DNA of 64,000 bases from the NCBI GenBank assembly GCA_934203205.1, contig CAKPYV010000005.1:1-64000 (forward strand), written 5' to 3'. Within the stretch, counting starts at the first letter, position 1, and each line of letters opens with the position of its first letter. This document shows, piece after piece, positions 43,270 to 51,580 of the stretch. A program made the translations under genes and the position numbers. The stretch is from an uncultured Anaerovibrio sp. Its GTDB lineage: Bacteria > Bacillota > Negativicutes > Selenomonadales > Selenomonadaceae. The notes below the pieces were generated by a model. The model was not told the DNA's origin, searched no databases, and saw nothing but the letters and a program-made list of their open reading frames with translations.

Positions 43270-45138
43270 TTATTCCTTCTTCGCAACAGCATAGTTACGA
43301 GGACGAGCCTTGATGAGAGAATGCTCGAACTCCTCATATTTTACGATTGGCTCTTCAGTTGCAGGATCATAGTTAATAACTGTGGTCTTCATGAATCTGG
43401 AGTCGTCACGCTTGAAGAATACCAGCTCGTCGTCAGCATCATGACCGCGGCCATCAGCTGCGAACTTAATGTTTTCAACGCCTACCAGCTTCTCCTTCTG
43501 CTCAGCAGTCATAGCATCATAATCGCTCTTCAGAACGATCTTGGCATGAGCACCACGGGACTCGTCACGGCAACGAGCTGCCTTGGTAATAGCCATTGCA
43601 TAAAGAATCATATTGCGGAGCTGGCGAACAAACATAGCCTCCTGGTTAGCCCAGTTGCCATGGTCAGTCAGACCAATATTGTCCCAACGCTTCAGAATCT
43701 TCTTCAGCTCTACGAGACACTTATCCAAACCAGTGTTATCACGCTCGATGGATACATAGTCATACATGATATCGCCCATCTCCTGATGCAGCTTATGAGC
43801 ATTCTCAGGACCATTCATCTGGCGAATCTTGTCATACTCAGCCTGAACCTCCTTGCGAGCTGCTTCCAGCTCAGCATCGGTCAGAGCCACACCCTGCTTG
43901 CCTTCCTTGCAGTACTTCATAGCCTCAGGGCCAGATACAGTACCGGAATATGCAGCAGACAGCAGAGAGTTAGCACCCAGACGGTTTGCACCGTGGTACT
44001 GATGATCGCACTCACCAGAAGCCATCAGGCCAGGAATAGTGGTGAAGTGCTTTCTATCTACATAGATACCGCCCATGGAATAATGAACGGAAGGGAAAAT
44101 CTCCATAGGAACCTTACGAGGATCCTTACCTACGAATTCAGTGTAGATCTCGATGATACCACCCAGCTTGCGCTCCAGATAATCTGCAGGAATATGGGAC
44201 AGATCCAGATATACACGACGCTCGTTGTTGATACCCAGATGCATGTGATCGCAAACCTTGAAAATAGCACGGGATGCAACATCACGAGGAACCAGGTTAC
44301 CATATGCAGGGTACATTTCCTCCAGGAAGTACCAAGGCTTGCCATCCTTGTAAACCCATACACGGCCACCCTCACCACGGCATGCCTCAGACATCAGACG
44401 GTTCTTGTCAGAGCCTGGGATAGCGGTAGGATGAATCTGAATGAACTCAGGGTTACCAATAGCAGCACCCTGCTGATATACAGCAGATACTGCAGAACCA
44501 TTACAAATAGTGGAAGCGGTGCAACGGCCAAATACCTGACCAGGGCCACCAGTTGCCAGAATAACAACATCAGCAGGGAAAGCCTTAATCTCCATGGAGT
44601 TCATACTCTGAGCTACGATACCACGGCAGATGCCATCCTTGTTCTTAATGATTTTGATGAATTCCCAGAACTCATACTTGGTTACGCCGCCCTTAACTTC
44701 CCAGCGACGAACCTGCTCGTCCAGAGCATACAGCAGCTGCTGACCAGTAGTGGAACCAGCAAAGCAGGTACGCTTATTCTTCTGACCACCGAAGTTACGC
44801 AGGTCAAGAACACCTTCTGGAGTACGAGTGAAAGGTACACCCATACGATCGAACATCTTAATGAGCTTTGGAGCTGCCTCAACCATGCCCTTTACAGCCA
44901 GCTGGTCAGCCAGAAAGTCACCGCCATATACGGTATCATCAAAATGCTCATAAATGGAGTCATGCTCACCCTTGGTGTCCATGCAGGCATTAATACCGCC
45001 CTGAGCACAGAGGGAGTGAGAACGCTTTACTGGGCAGTAAGAGAACAGGTCTACTTCGCCGCCAGCTTCACAAATTTTAAGGGTAGCCATCAATCCAGAA
45101 AGACCGCCACCAACTACAATAATCTTATTTTTAGCCAC
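43270..45138 (-). CDS. sdhA: succinate dehydrogenase/fumarate reductase flavoprotein subunit
   Basis: Catalytic subunit with covalently bound FAD. GTG 45138 is chosen: AAGGAG lies nine bases before and the product begins VAKNKIIVVGGGLSGL, the FAD-binding loop. The FAD-linking His is in RSHSLCAQGGINA, and the capping domain and catalytic Arg region (RLGANSLLSA, HYSMGGIYVD) follow. The length of 622 fits the B. subtilis/Wolinella branch better than the E. coli enzymes (588-602). It lies between sdhC (47-base gap) and sdhB (17-base gap). Confidence 0.95.
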   Translation of the reverse strand: MAKNKIIVVGGGLSGLMATLKICEAGGEVDLFSYCPVKRSHSLCAQGGINACMDTKGEHDSIYEHFDDTVYGGDFLADQLAVKGMVEAAPKLIKMFDRMGVPFTRTPEGVLDLRNFGGQKNKRTCFAGSTTGQQLLYALDEQVRRWEVKGGVTKYEFWEFIKIIKNKDGICRGIVAQSMNSMEIKAFPADVVILATGGPGQVFGRCTASTICNGSAVSAVYQQGAAIGNPEFIQIHPTAIPGSDKNRLMSEACRGEGGRVWVYKDGKPWYFLEEMYPAYGNLVPRDVASRAIFKVCDHMHLGINNERRVYLDLSHIPADYLERKLGGIIEIYTEFVGKDPRKVPMEIFPSVHYSMGGIYVDRKHFTTIPGLMASGECDHQYHGANRLGANSLLSAAYSGTVSGPEAMKYCKEGKQGVALTDAELEAARKEVQAEYDKIRQMNGPENAHKLHQEMGDIMYDYVSIERDNTGLDKCLVELKKILKRWDNIGLTDHGNWANQEAMFVRQLRNMILYAMAITKAARCRDESRGAHAKIVLKSDYDAMTAEQKEKLVGVENIKFAADGRGHDADDELVFFKRDDSRFMKTTVINYDPATEEPIVKYEEFEHSLIKARPRNYAVAKKE

Positions 45139-45185
45139 GTAGTTTCTCTCCTTATACAATATTTTTAACTACGAAAATGTCCTGC

Positions 45186-45806
45186 TTATGCAAAGTAGGA
45201 GAACATGAAAGCCAGAGTCAGCAGACACATCAAAGCGCAAAGACCCATAGCCATCTTGTCAACTACACGCTGAGCACGAGGACCCTTTGCAATACCCCAG
45301 GTCATGCAGAAAGTAGTGATACCATTGCAGAAATGGAAGATTGCAGCAAACATACCCAGAGCATACAGCACAAATACAACAGGGTTGGACAGAACACTCT
45401 GAACCAGACCATAGCTGATGTGCTCGCCCATAATACCCTTCAGGTAGATACGGAGATAGCCAACATGCCAGATGAGGAAAGCTACCAGATACCAAGCAGT
45501 GTAGCGCTGGAGAGCAAACTTCCAGTTACGGGAATAGCCATAGCCGCCAGTGTTGTTCTTAGCATCCAGGGCAATAACAATACCATAAATACCATGGAAC
45601 AAAATAGGTACAGCATAAAAGCAGATTTCAATAGCCAGGAAAATTGGTGGTGGAATCAGCTCCATCATCTCCAGACCCTGATTGAAAACCTCAGGACCAC
45701 CCATAGCTGAAGCATTTGTCAGCAAATGCTCAATCAGCACGCCGCCCAGTAAAAGCAGACCGCAAAGGGAATGTAAACGGCGCAGATAAAAAGATACGTT
45801 AATCAT
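45186..45806 (-). CDS. sdhC: succinate dehydrogenase cytochrome b subunit (type B, di-heme)
   Basis: Single membrane anchor with five hydrophobic segments, the type B design of B. subtilis and Wolinella. Four His are placed in successive helices, H27, H71, H114 and H158, as expected for the axial ligands of two haems. The length of 206 is typical. ATG with AGGAGG six bases before. An inverted repeat (CTTTCC-TAT-GGAAAG, about 45828-45842) precedes the ribosome site. First of sdhCAB and 93 bases after the fumarase beta gene. Menaquinone as partner is inferred from the type. Confidence 0.93.
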   Translation of the reverse strand: MINVSFYLRRLHSLCGLLLLGGVLIEHLLTNASAMGGPEVFNQGLEMMELIPPPIFLAIEICFYAVPILFHGIYGIVIALDAKNNTGGYGYSRNWKFALQRYTAWYLVAFLIWHVGYLRIYLKGIMGEHISYGLVQSVLSNPVVFVLYALGMFAAIFHFCNGITTFCMTWGIAKGPRAQRVVDKMAMGLCALMCLLTLAFMFSYFA

Positions 45807-45899
45807 TCTAGACCTCCTAAATATATTCTTTCCTATGGAAAGTAATTGTACGCCTTGGAGGAATAATCAGTTACCCCTGACAGAGCCTCCGGTGCGCAA

Positions 45900-46457
45900 T
45901 TATAATCTACGATATGGAGCCTGACCCATTTCGTAGAAATTATTGCCCTCAGAATCGATTACAACGATTGCAGGGAAATCTACAACCTCCAGAGCTGCCA
46001 AAGCCTCAGGGCCCAGCTCTGGATAAGCAATAACAGTGTACTTCTTTACGGACTTGGCAATCAGAGCAGCGGCACCGCCAACAGCAGCAAAATAAGTAAC
46101 GCCGTTCTTCTTCATGGACTCAATAACCTCAGGAGCACGAGAGCCCTTGCCGATCATACCCTTGATACCCTGATCCAACATGGTAGGAGTATAAGCATCC
46201 ATACGGCCAGCAGTAGTAGGACCACAGGAGCCGATTGGATCACCTGGCTTTGCAGGAGTAGGTCCAAGATAGTAAACAATCTGGTTATGCCAATCAATTG
46301 GCAGCTTCTCGCCACGAGCCAGAGCCTCAGTCATAACCTTGTGTGCAGCATCACGGGCACTGTAGATAGTACCGGTAATCAATACGCTGTCGCCTGCACG
46401 CAGAGTGCGGGACTTTTCCTCAGTCAGAGGGGTAGTTAAACGAATAGTTTCAGCCAT
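45900..46457 (-). CDS. fumB: class I fumarate hydratase, beta subunit
   Basis: C-terminal half of the oxygen-sensitive iron-sulfur fumarase, here a separate chain. ATG 46457 with AGGAGG eight bases before; an upstream TTG is too close. Motifs: YYLGPTPAKPGDPIGSCGPTTAGRMD (about 64-89), GMIGKGSR, FAAVGGAAAL and DFPAIVVIDSEGNNFY. The length of 185 is typical. Follows the alpha subunit by 17 bases. L-tartrate dehydratase (TtdB) is related; the neighbouring sdh genes favour fumarase. Confidence 0.92.
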   Translation of the reverse strand: MAETIRLTTPLTEEKSRTLRAGDSVLITGTIYSARDAAHKVMTEALARGEKLPIDWHNQIVYYLGPTPAKPGDPIGSCGPTTAGRMDAYTPTMLDQGIKGMIGKGSRAPEVIESMKKNGVTYFAAVGGAAALIAKSVKKYTVIAYPELGPEALAALEVVDFPAIVVIDSEGNNFYEMGQAPYRRL

Positions 46458-46474
46458 TATCAAGACCTCCTAAA

Positions 46475-47317
46475 TCACAGTACACGGACAGCATGACGGC
46501 AAGCATGGCAGCAGATAGTTACTGCAACAGGCAGGCCGGCGATATGGGTAGGACCCCACTCGATATTTACAGCCAGAGCAGAAGTAGTGCCGCCCAGCTG
46601 AGGTCCGATACCAGTCTTGTTAATCATCTCAAGAAGCTCATTCTCAAGATTTGCATAATCAGGATGCTCATTACGAACAGTAATATTACGCATCAAGGCA
46701 CGCTTGGACAGATATGCAGCCTGATCCATAGTACCGCCGATACCTACACCAACAACCATTGGTGGGCATGGATTGCAGCTTGCATGCTGAATAATATCCA
46801 GAACAGCCTTCTTAACACCCTCTACGCCATCAGCAGGTACCAGCATCTTGATGCCGCCCTTGTTCTCAGAACCAAAGCCCTTGCAGGTCAGCTCAATTCT
46901 CAGCTGATCACCAGGAACGATCTTGGTGTAAATGATAGCAGGAGTATTGTTCTGGGTGTTTACACGGTTGAACAAAGGCTCAGCTACAACGGACTTGCGA
47001 AGATACCCCTCGGTATAGCCCTTGGCCACACCAGCGTTAATAGCTTCAGTAAGGTCGCCACCCTCCAGATGCAGATCCTGACCTACCTCCAAGAAGATAA
47101 TGGTCATACCAGTATCCTGACAGATTGGACGATCCTCTGCACGAGCGATCTCGGAGTTTTTGATAATCTGATCAAGAACAACCTGACCTACAGGAGATTC
47201 TTCAGTCTCTCTGCCCTTTTTCAATGCCTCATACACATCTTTTGGCAAATAATAGGCAGCTTCCTTGCACATCTGCGCTACTTCAGCAGTAATCTGCTCT
47301 ACATTAATTGTACGCAA
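46475..47317 (-). CDS. fumA: class I fumarate hydratase, alpha subunit
   Basis: Iron-sulfur half of the hydro-lyase interconverting malate and fumarate. The start is TTG 47317, six bases after GGGAGGG; no ATG is available. Cluster Cys are in DRPICQDTG (about 60) and the CNPCPPMVVGVGIGG region. GFGSENKGGIKML and QLGGTTSALAVNIEWGPTHIAG are also typical. The length of 280 is normal. With the beta chain and sdhCAB it makes the malate-fumarate-succinate segment; the promoter is at 47364-47392. Confidence 0.93.
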   Translation of the reverse strand: MRTINVEQITAEVAQMCKEAAYYLPKDVYEALKKGRETEESPVGQVVLDQIIKNSEIARAEDRPICQDTGMTIIFLEVGQDLHLEGGDLTEAINAGVAKGYTEGYLRKSVVAEPLFNRVNTQNNTPAIIYTKIVPGDQLRIELTCKGFGSENKGGIKMLVPADGVEGVKKAVLDIIQHASCNPCPPMVVGVGIGGTMDQAAYLSKRALMRNITVRNEHPDYANLENELLEMINKTGIGPQLGGTTSALAVNIEWGPTHIAGLPVAVTICCHACRHAVRVL

Positions 47318-47363
47318 ATTAAACCCTCCCCAAAAATATATAATAAATTACATTCGCTATCTA

Positions 47364-47392
47364 ATAATAGCATATTTTCAAACTGCTTTCAA
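47364..47392 (-). promoter_or_regulatory. promoter of the fumarase genes
   Basis: Leftward TTGAAA (47392-47387), 17-base spacer, TATTAT (47369-47364) with TGC just before the -10. A start near 47357 leaves a leader of about 40 bases. Confidence 0.7.
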
Positions 47393-47426
47393 GCCAATAA
47401 CCGCAAGGGTTTTAGCTATTTGCAAT

Positions 47427-47441
47427 ATGAATCCGATTCAT
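47427..47441 (-). promoter_or_regulatory. palindrome upstream of the fumarase promoter
   Basis: ATGAATC-C-GATTCAT, seven perfect pairs, centred about 45 bases upstream of the -35 box. It could be an activator or repressor site. The region 47400-47530 otherwise contains no gene. Confidence 0.35.
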
Positions 47442-47531
47442 CTTTTTTCTCAGTTGTTTTCGCTTAGAATTGTTAATTCATCCAACGAATTATTTAATTT
47501 GTGTTCATCAAACCGTGTACATACTTTCATT

Positions 47532-48017
47532 TTATTTTTGCAAATGGTAATGATATAATTCCGGCTCCTTGTCCTCCGCCAGCTCCAAAACCATGAAAGA
47601 TTGGCCTTTACCATCCCGAGGGTATGATAAACTACCTGGATTAATCAGGAAAATACCATTAATTTTTTTTATGAAAGCTACATGGGTATGACCAAAGACT
47701 CCAATATCTGCTCCCTTTTCCCGCACCGCCAGCAAAAAATTAGCCAGATTGCTCTTAACACCATAGAGATGTCCGTGGGTCAAAAAGATTTTGCTGCCTG
47801 CTGCCGTTACCAGTTCCTCATCCTCGGCACCGCCACGGCCCCAATCACAATTTCCTGCTACATTAACTACTTCTGCATCATAGGCCATACGTAAATATTC
47901 TGCATCGGTGATTAAATCTCCTGCATGAAGCCAAAAATCTATTTCTCCCGCCACCTTTACCGCCTGGTCAATAGCATTAGTATTGCCGTGGGAATCACTA
48001 ATTATGCCTATACGCAT
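47532..48017 (-). CDS. YfcE/MJ0936-type metallophosphoesterase
   Basis: Small two-metal phosphoesterase. Metal-binding motifs in order: GIISDSHGN (4-12), WLHAGD (29-34), VAGNCDWG (NHE-type, about 54-61), LTHGH and FGHTH (about 103-107). The length of 161 matches the family (155-185). Relatives hydrolyse phosphodiesters; the natural substrate is unknown. ATG follows GGGAGG. Third of rph-rdgB-yfcE, an arrangement common in Firmicutes. Confidence 0.92.
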   Translation of the reverse strand: MRIGIISDSHGNTNAIDQAVKVAGEIDFWLHAGDLITDAEYLRMAYDAEVVNVAGNCDWGRGGAEDEELVTAAGSKIFLTHGHLYGVKSNLANFLLAVREKGADIGVFGHTHVAFIKKINGIFLINPGSLSYPRDGKGQSFMVLELAEDKEPELYHYHLQK

Positions 48018-48037
48018 AGCAAACCTCCCTTAAAAGC

Positions 48038-48637
48038 TTAATTTGCTAAATATTTTTCCAGAAGCTCCGCCATTTTGGCAATAGCCTCTCCTCTATGACT
48101 GATACCCTGCTTTTCCCCCAAGGTCATTTCCGCCATAGTCTTTTCACCTACATAAAAATAAGGATCATAGCCAAAGCCATTCTGACCTCTGGCCTCCAAA
48201 CGAATCTCCCCTGGACAGCTGCCCTCAGCAAATAACTGATGACCATTGGTATCCACAAAGGTCAAGGCGCATTTATAGGCCGCTGGAGAGCAAGCCAAGC
48301 CCAAGTCATGCAGTTTGGACTGCAGCTTGGCATTATTTTCCTCATCTGTGGCATTTTCCCCAGCATAGCGGGCAGAATAAATACCAGGTGCTCCATTAAG
48401 AGCCTCCACCTCTAGGCCAGAATCATCCGCCAAGCAGGCTAGACCTGTTTCCTCACAATAATATTTTGCCTTCAGCAGAGAATTAGCCTGAAAGCTATCC
48501 CCATCCTCCACAGGCTCCGGATATTTTTCTGGCAGCTCCTTCAGGGATATCAGCTCCACATCCAAATTTTTAAAGGCATTTATCATTTCCCGTACCTTGC
48601 CCTGATTGCCGGTAGCTATTACAATTTTTTTTGCCAT
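48038..48637 (-). CDS. rdgB: XTP/dITP pyrophosphatase
   Basis: Removes non-canonical purine nucleotides (ITP, XTP) from the pool. ATG 48637 is preferred: AAGGA is eight bases away, whereas the ATG three codons upstream touches it. IATGNQGKVREM (about 7-18), LADDSGLEVEALNG and GFGYDPYF are the Ham1 family motifs, with SHRGEA near the end. The length of 199 is normal. Lies between rph and the phosphoesterase with short gaps. Confidence 0.95.
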   Translation of the reverse strand: MAKKIVIATGNQGKVREMINAFKNLDVELISLKELPEKYPEPVEDGDSFQANSLLKAKYYCEETGLACLADDSGLEVEALNGAPGIYSARYAGENATDEENNAKLQSKLHDLGLACSPAAYKCALTFVDTNGHQLFAEGSCPGEIRLEARGQNGFGYDPYFYVGEKTMAEMTLGEKQGISHRGEAIAKMAELLEKYLAN

Positions 48638-48664
48638 ATCTGCCATCCTTTACTTTTACCCAAC

Positions 48665-49441
48665 TTATTCCCGGCCTACACGCCAAACCAGCACTCCGCC
48701 TAACACATCCTTTTCATAGGAAATCAGCTCGTCAGTACCCTTGGCTGCCAGATCCAATAGCTTGGTTAATTCCTGAGGACTAAAAGGCCGTCCTTCGCCA
48801 GTCCCCTGCACCTCTACATAATTTCCCTCTCCGGTTCTTACTACATTCATATCCACTACCCCAGTGGAATCCTCCTCGTAGCAAACATCCAACAAGGGTA
48901 CACCTTCTGGAGAAATACCTACACTTATGGCTGCCAAAAAATCCTTCACAGGGAAAGGCTTTTTACCATCATAAATAGTTTCACAGGCCTCCACCAAAGC
49001 AATAAAAGCACCAGTTATAGAGGCAGTTCTCGTACCACCGTCAGCCTGAATAACATCGCAATCAATAATAATGGTCCGCTCTCCCAGAGCCTTCAAATCC
49101 ATTACAGAACGCAAACTACGGCCAATAAGCCGCTGTATTTCCTGGGTACGGCCGCTCTGCTTGCCTCTGGTGGATTCTCTTGGAGTTCTGGTGGAGGTGG
49201 CACTTGGCAAAAGGGAATATTCTGCCTTCAACCACCCTTCCCCAGTGCCTCTGAGAAACACTGGCACCCTTTCTTCCACAGTAGCAGCACAGATAACCTT
49301 GGTGTTGCCCATTTCTATTAAAACAGAGGCAGCAGGCCCCTGCTGAAAATGTCTATGTATCTTATAACGGCGCAGCTGCTCCGGCTCTCGGCCATCTGGT
49401 CTGCCTTCCCGCCTTTTCTTATGTCCTTTTTTATGCTCCAT
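48665..49441 (-). CDS. rph: ribonuclease PH
   Basis: Phosphorolytic 3'-exonuclease that trims tRNA and rRNA ends. ATG 49441 with AATGAGG upstream; the longer frame to 49492 runs through the promoter and is not used. A basic lead (EHKKGHKKRREGRPDGR) precedes the fold. TRTPRESTRGKQSGRTQEIQRLIGRSLR and DCDVIQADGGTRTASITGA are hallmarks. The length of 258 is slightly more than the usual 240-250 because of the lead. First gene of the three-gene unit. Confidence 0.95.
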   Translation of the reverse strand: MEHKKGHKKRREGRPDGREPEQLRRYKIHRHFQQGPAASVLIEMGNTKVICAATVEERVPVFLRGTGEGWLKAEYSLLPSATSTRTPRESTRGKQSGRTQEIQRLIGRSLRSVMDLKALGERTIIIDCDVIQADGGTRTASITGAFIALVEACETIYDGKKPFPVKDFLAAISVGISPEGVPLLDVCYEEDSTGVVDMNVVRTGEGNYVEVQGTGEGRPFSPQELTKLLDLAAKGTDELISYEKDVLGGVLVWRVGRE

Positions 49442-49474
49442 ATGTACCTCATTCCTTTTGTTCAAAACTCTAAT

Positions 49475-49503
49475 AGTATAGCATATAGACAAAATTCTAC
49501 CAA
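49475..49503 (-). promoter_or_regulatory. promoter of rph-rdgB-yfcE
   Basis: Leftward TTGGTA (49503-49498), 17-base spacer, TATACT (49480-49475) with TGC before it. A second extended -10 (TGCTATAAT) lies about 50 bases further upstream. Confidence 0.6.
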
Positions 49504-49564
49504 CAAGAATTTATTGTTTTTGTATACATTATAGCACCTATATTGCGCAAAGAAAATGCAAAAT

Positions 49565-49594
49565 AAAAGCCAGGCTGTATCCAACCTGGCTTTT
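49565..49594. terminator. terminator of the 78-residue gene
   Basis: AAAAGCCAGG and CCTGGCTTTT, ten perfect pairs and a ten-base loop; U-tract on either strand. 11 bases after the stop at 49605. Confidence 0.92.
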
Positions 49595-49604
49595 ACCTCA
49601 TATC

Positions 49605-49841
49605 TTATTGACTTACAATCACATTGTGACTTACGTTAAGGATATCACATTTATCCTTCAACTCTTTAGTTAATTCCTCCAAGGCTGACATATTCTTGCA
49701 TCTTACGGTAATAGCACAATCATGACCATCCTGAATCTCAGACCAGGAAGTAACTCTCTCATCTCCCTGAACGAAATTCTGAAAAGGTACATTTCCTGCC
49801 AGCTGGCTGGCGGATTCAATATTTACAAATGATTCAATCAT
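49605..49841 (-). CDS. small protein, function unknown (78 aa)
   Basis: Not recognised. ATG 49841 has AAGGAGG seven bases before it, a strong site, and the gene has its own promoter and a perfect terminator, so it is very likely real. The protein is mixed alpha-beta, mildly acidic, with no signal or membrane segment. It has two Cys, in HDCAITVRCKN, and a second Cys-bearing stretch KDKCDILNVSHNVIV. The size and pattern (strand-helix-strand) suggest a small ferredoxin-fold domain, which is a guess. It lies between rph and the lactate operon; see the duplicated sequence upstream (49861 and 49948). Confidence 0.7.
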   Translation of the reverse strand: MIESFVNIESASQLAGNVPFQNFVQGDERVTSWSEIQDGHDCAITVRCKNMSALEELTKELKDKCDILNVSHNVIVSQ

Positions 49842-49860
49842 TTCTATCCCTCCTTTGCGG

Positions 49861-49966
49861 AACATGGGCATATTATATATCAGGTTTGTTTCTTTGTAAA
49901 TAGTTTTTTGAATAATTTATGTAAAGTTTTCATGAATTTTTTCTGAAAACATGGGCATATTATATA
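49861..49966 (-). repeat. 19-base direct repeat, two promoter-like copies
   Basis: The 19 bases at 49861-49879 recur exactly at 49948-49966, 87 bases apart. Read leftward each contains TATAAT followed by ATGCCCATG. The copy nearer the gene has TTTACA 17 bases upstream (promoter 49872-49900). The far copy has a poor -35. Tandem promoters or duplicated binding sites of the 78-residue gene are the likely meanings. Confidence 0.7.
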
Positions 49967-50176
49967 CAAAGCACTCCAAAAGTTACCCATTTTCTTCTCT
50001 AAAACCGTTTTGATAAGTTCTGGAGTTCTATGATTTTTTTCATTTTATTACCAATCTTACCATGCATATCTCACAGTTTTCAACCAAATGAAAAGCACTC
50101 TGGAAACGGGGTAGAATCCAGAGTGCAATTCATTGTTAGGGTTATAGAGAGTTTTTATAGAAATGCTTTTGACGGG
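49967..50176. other. intergenic stretch between the 78-residue gene and lctD
   Basis: With the repeats to its left this forms a gene-free interval of about 335 bases. It is AT-rich and contains the terminator of the lactate operon (50095-50126). I see no further gene or structured element. Confidence 0.6.
50095..50126 (-). terminator. terminator of the lactate operon
   Basis: GCACTCTGG and CCAGAGTGC, nine perfect pairs, followed leftward by TTTTCATTT. 51 bases after the lctD stop. Confidence 0.8.
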
Positions 50177-51580
50177 TTAGTCAAAGCAAACCTTACGTGG
50201 ATTGAGAATATTATTTGGATCAAAGGCTTTCTTAATTCCCTGCATAACAGCAATAGCAGCAGGATCTAAAGATTCCTTCAGATATGGCTTCTTAGCCAAA
50301 CCGATACCATGCTCACCAGATACCTGGCCATCCATGGTGCGGGCCTTTTCATACATCTTCTCCATGGTAGCTTCCAACATTCTGTGCCACTCATCCTCAT
50401 CCAGATCATCACGGAGAATATATACATGGAGGTTACCGTCGCCAGCATGACCAAAGCTCTTGATGCGGATATGCATTTCATCCTGCAAATCATGTACGAA
50501 CTCTACAAATTCATTAACACGATTACGAGGTACAACTACGTCAACCTCATCCATCATGGTAGTGGAACCACTAATGGCCTGCAGGAAGGAGCCTCTGGTC
50601 TTCCAGATAGCATCGGAACGCTCGTCAGTATCGGCAATCAATACATCATAAGCCCCCTGCTCCAAGCAAATCTGAGCTACACCATCATAGGCCTTGGCAA
50701 TATCCTCAGCAGTATCACCATCGAACTTCAGCAACAGGTAGGCATCTGCCTGATTGTCTGGGAAGCTCTGACCTAGGAAATTCTCTGCGTCCATGATAAC
50801 TTCACGCTCCATGAACTCAATAGCAGTAGGAATAGCCTTGGACTTAACAATCAACGGTACAGTGCCGATGGCCTGTGCCAAGCTAGGGAATGGTACCAGC
50901 AGGCTGACAGCCTTCTGAGGCAGAGGCAGCAGCTTCAAAACAGCCTTGGTAATAAAGGCCAAGGTACCCTCAGAACCAATAATCAAATCCTTCAGATCAT
51001 AGCCGGAGCTGTTCTTTACAACCTTGCCCCCCAGCTCCAAAATGGTGCCGTCAGCCAGAACAACCTCCAAACCACGAACGAAGTCACGAGTTACACCGTA
51101 TTTTACAGCTCTCATGCCACCAGCATTGGTGCTGATATTACCACCAATGGTAGCGGTTTTCTCACCTGGATCAGGTGGGTAGAACAAGCCCTTAGGCTCT
51201 ACATACTGATAAATCTCCATCAGCAATACGCCTGGCTCCAGAGTCAGAGTCAAATTCTCCTCGTCCAGCTCCAAAAAGTGATTCATCAGAGTGGTATCCA
51301 TCATAATACCATGCTCTACAGCTACAGAAGCACCAACCAGGCCAGTACCTGCACCACGAGGAGTTACGGCAATATGCTCCTGATTGGCATATTTCAATAC
51401 CTTGGAAATTTCTTCAGCAGAGGTAGCCCGTACCACCAAATCTGGATAGGAAGGAGTAGCACTCAGCTCATCATGGCTGTATTCCTCATTTACTTCATCA
51501 GCCCAGAGAATACGGTCTCTAGGAACGATCTTTGCGATTTCTTCTAAATCAGCTTCCGTAAGTTTCTTGTATTCGCTCAT
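50177..51580 (-). CDS. lctD: FAD-dependent lactate dehydrogenase (GlcD/LctD type)
   Basis: Oxidises lactate (probably D-lactate) to pyruvate and passes electrons to Etf. FAD-binding type 4 domain: TPRGAGTGLVGASVAV (about 74-89), PPDPGEKTATIGGNISTNAGG (about 136-156). The FAD-oxidase C-terminal domain has SFGHAGDGNLHVYILRDD and ends VSGEHGIGLAKK. The length of 467 matches Acetobacterium LctD and GlcD (460-500). Its ATG overlaps the etfA stop by four bases. This coupling with etfBA is the pattern of the electron-confurcating lactate dehydrogenase of Acetobacterium woodii (LctBCD), where lactate oxidation by NAD is driven by reduced ferredoxin. Confidence 0.92.
   Translation of the reverse strand: MSEYKKLTEADLEEIAKIVPRDRILWADEVNEEYSHDELSATPSYPDLVVRATSAEEISKVLKYANQEHIAVTPRGAGTGLVGASVAVEHGIMMDTTLMNHFLELDEENLTLTLEPGVLLMEIYQYVEPKGLFYPPDPGEKTATIGGNISTNAGGMRAVKYGVTRDFVRGLEVVLADGTILELGGKVVKNSSGYDLKDLIIGSEGTLAFITKAVLKLLPLPQKAVSLLVPFPSLAQAIGTVPLIVKSKAIPTAIEFMEREVIMDAENFLGQSFPDNQADAYLLLKFDGDTAEDIAKAYDGVAQICLEQGAYDVLIADTDERSDAIWKTRGSFLQAISGSTTMMDEVDVVVPRNRVNEFVEFVHDLQDEMHIRIKSFGHAGDGNLHVYILRDDLDEDEWHRMLEATMEKMYEKARTMDGQVSGEHGIGLAKKPYLKESLDPAAIAVMQGIKKAFDPNNILNPRKVCFD

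Noticed and set aside
43321..45168. 615-codon plus-strand frame opposite sdhA
   Set aside because: Shadow of the sdhA coding strand; no start signals and no recognisable protein.
49921..49950. CodY-box-like sequence near the 78-residue gene
   Set aside because: About four mismatches to the consensus in very AT-rich DNA; no second site.
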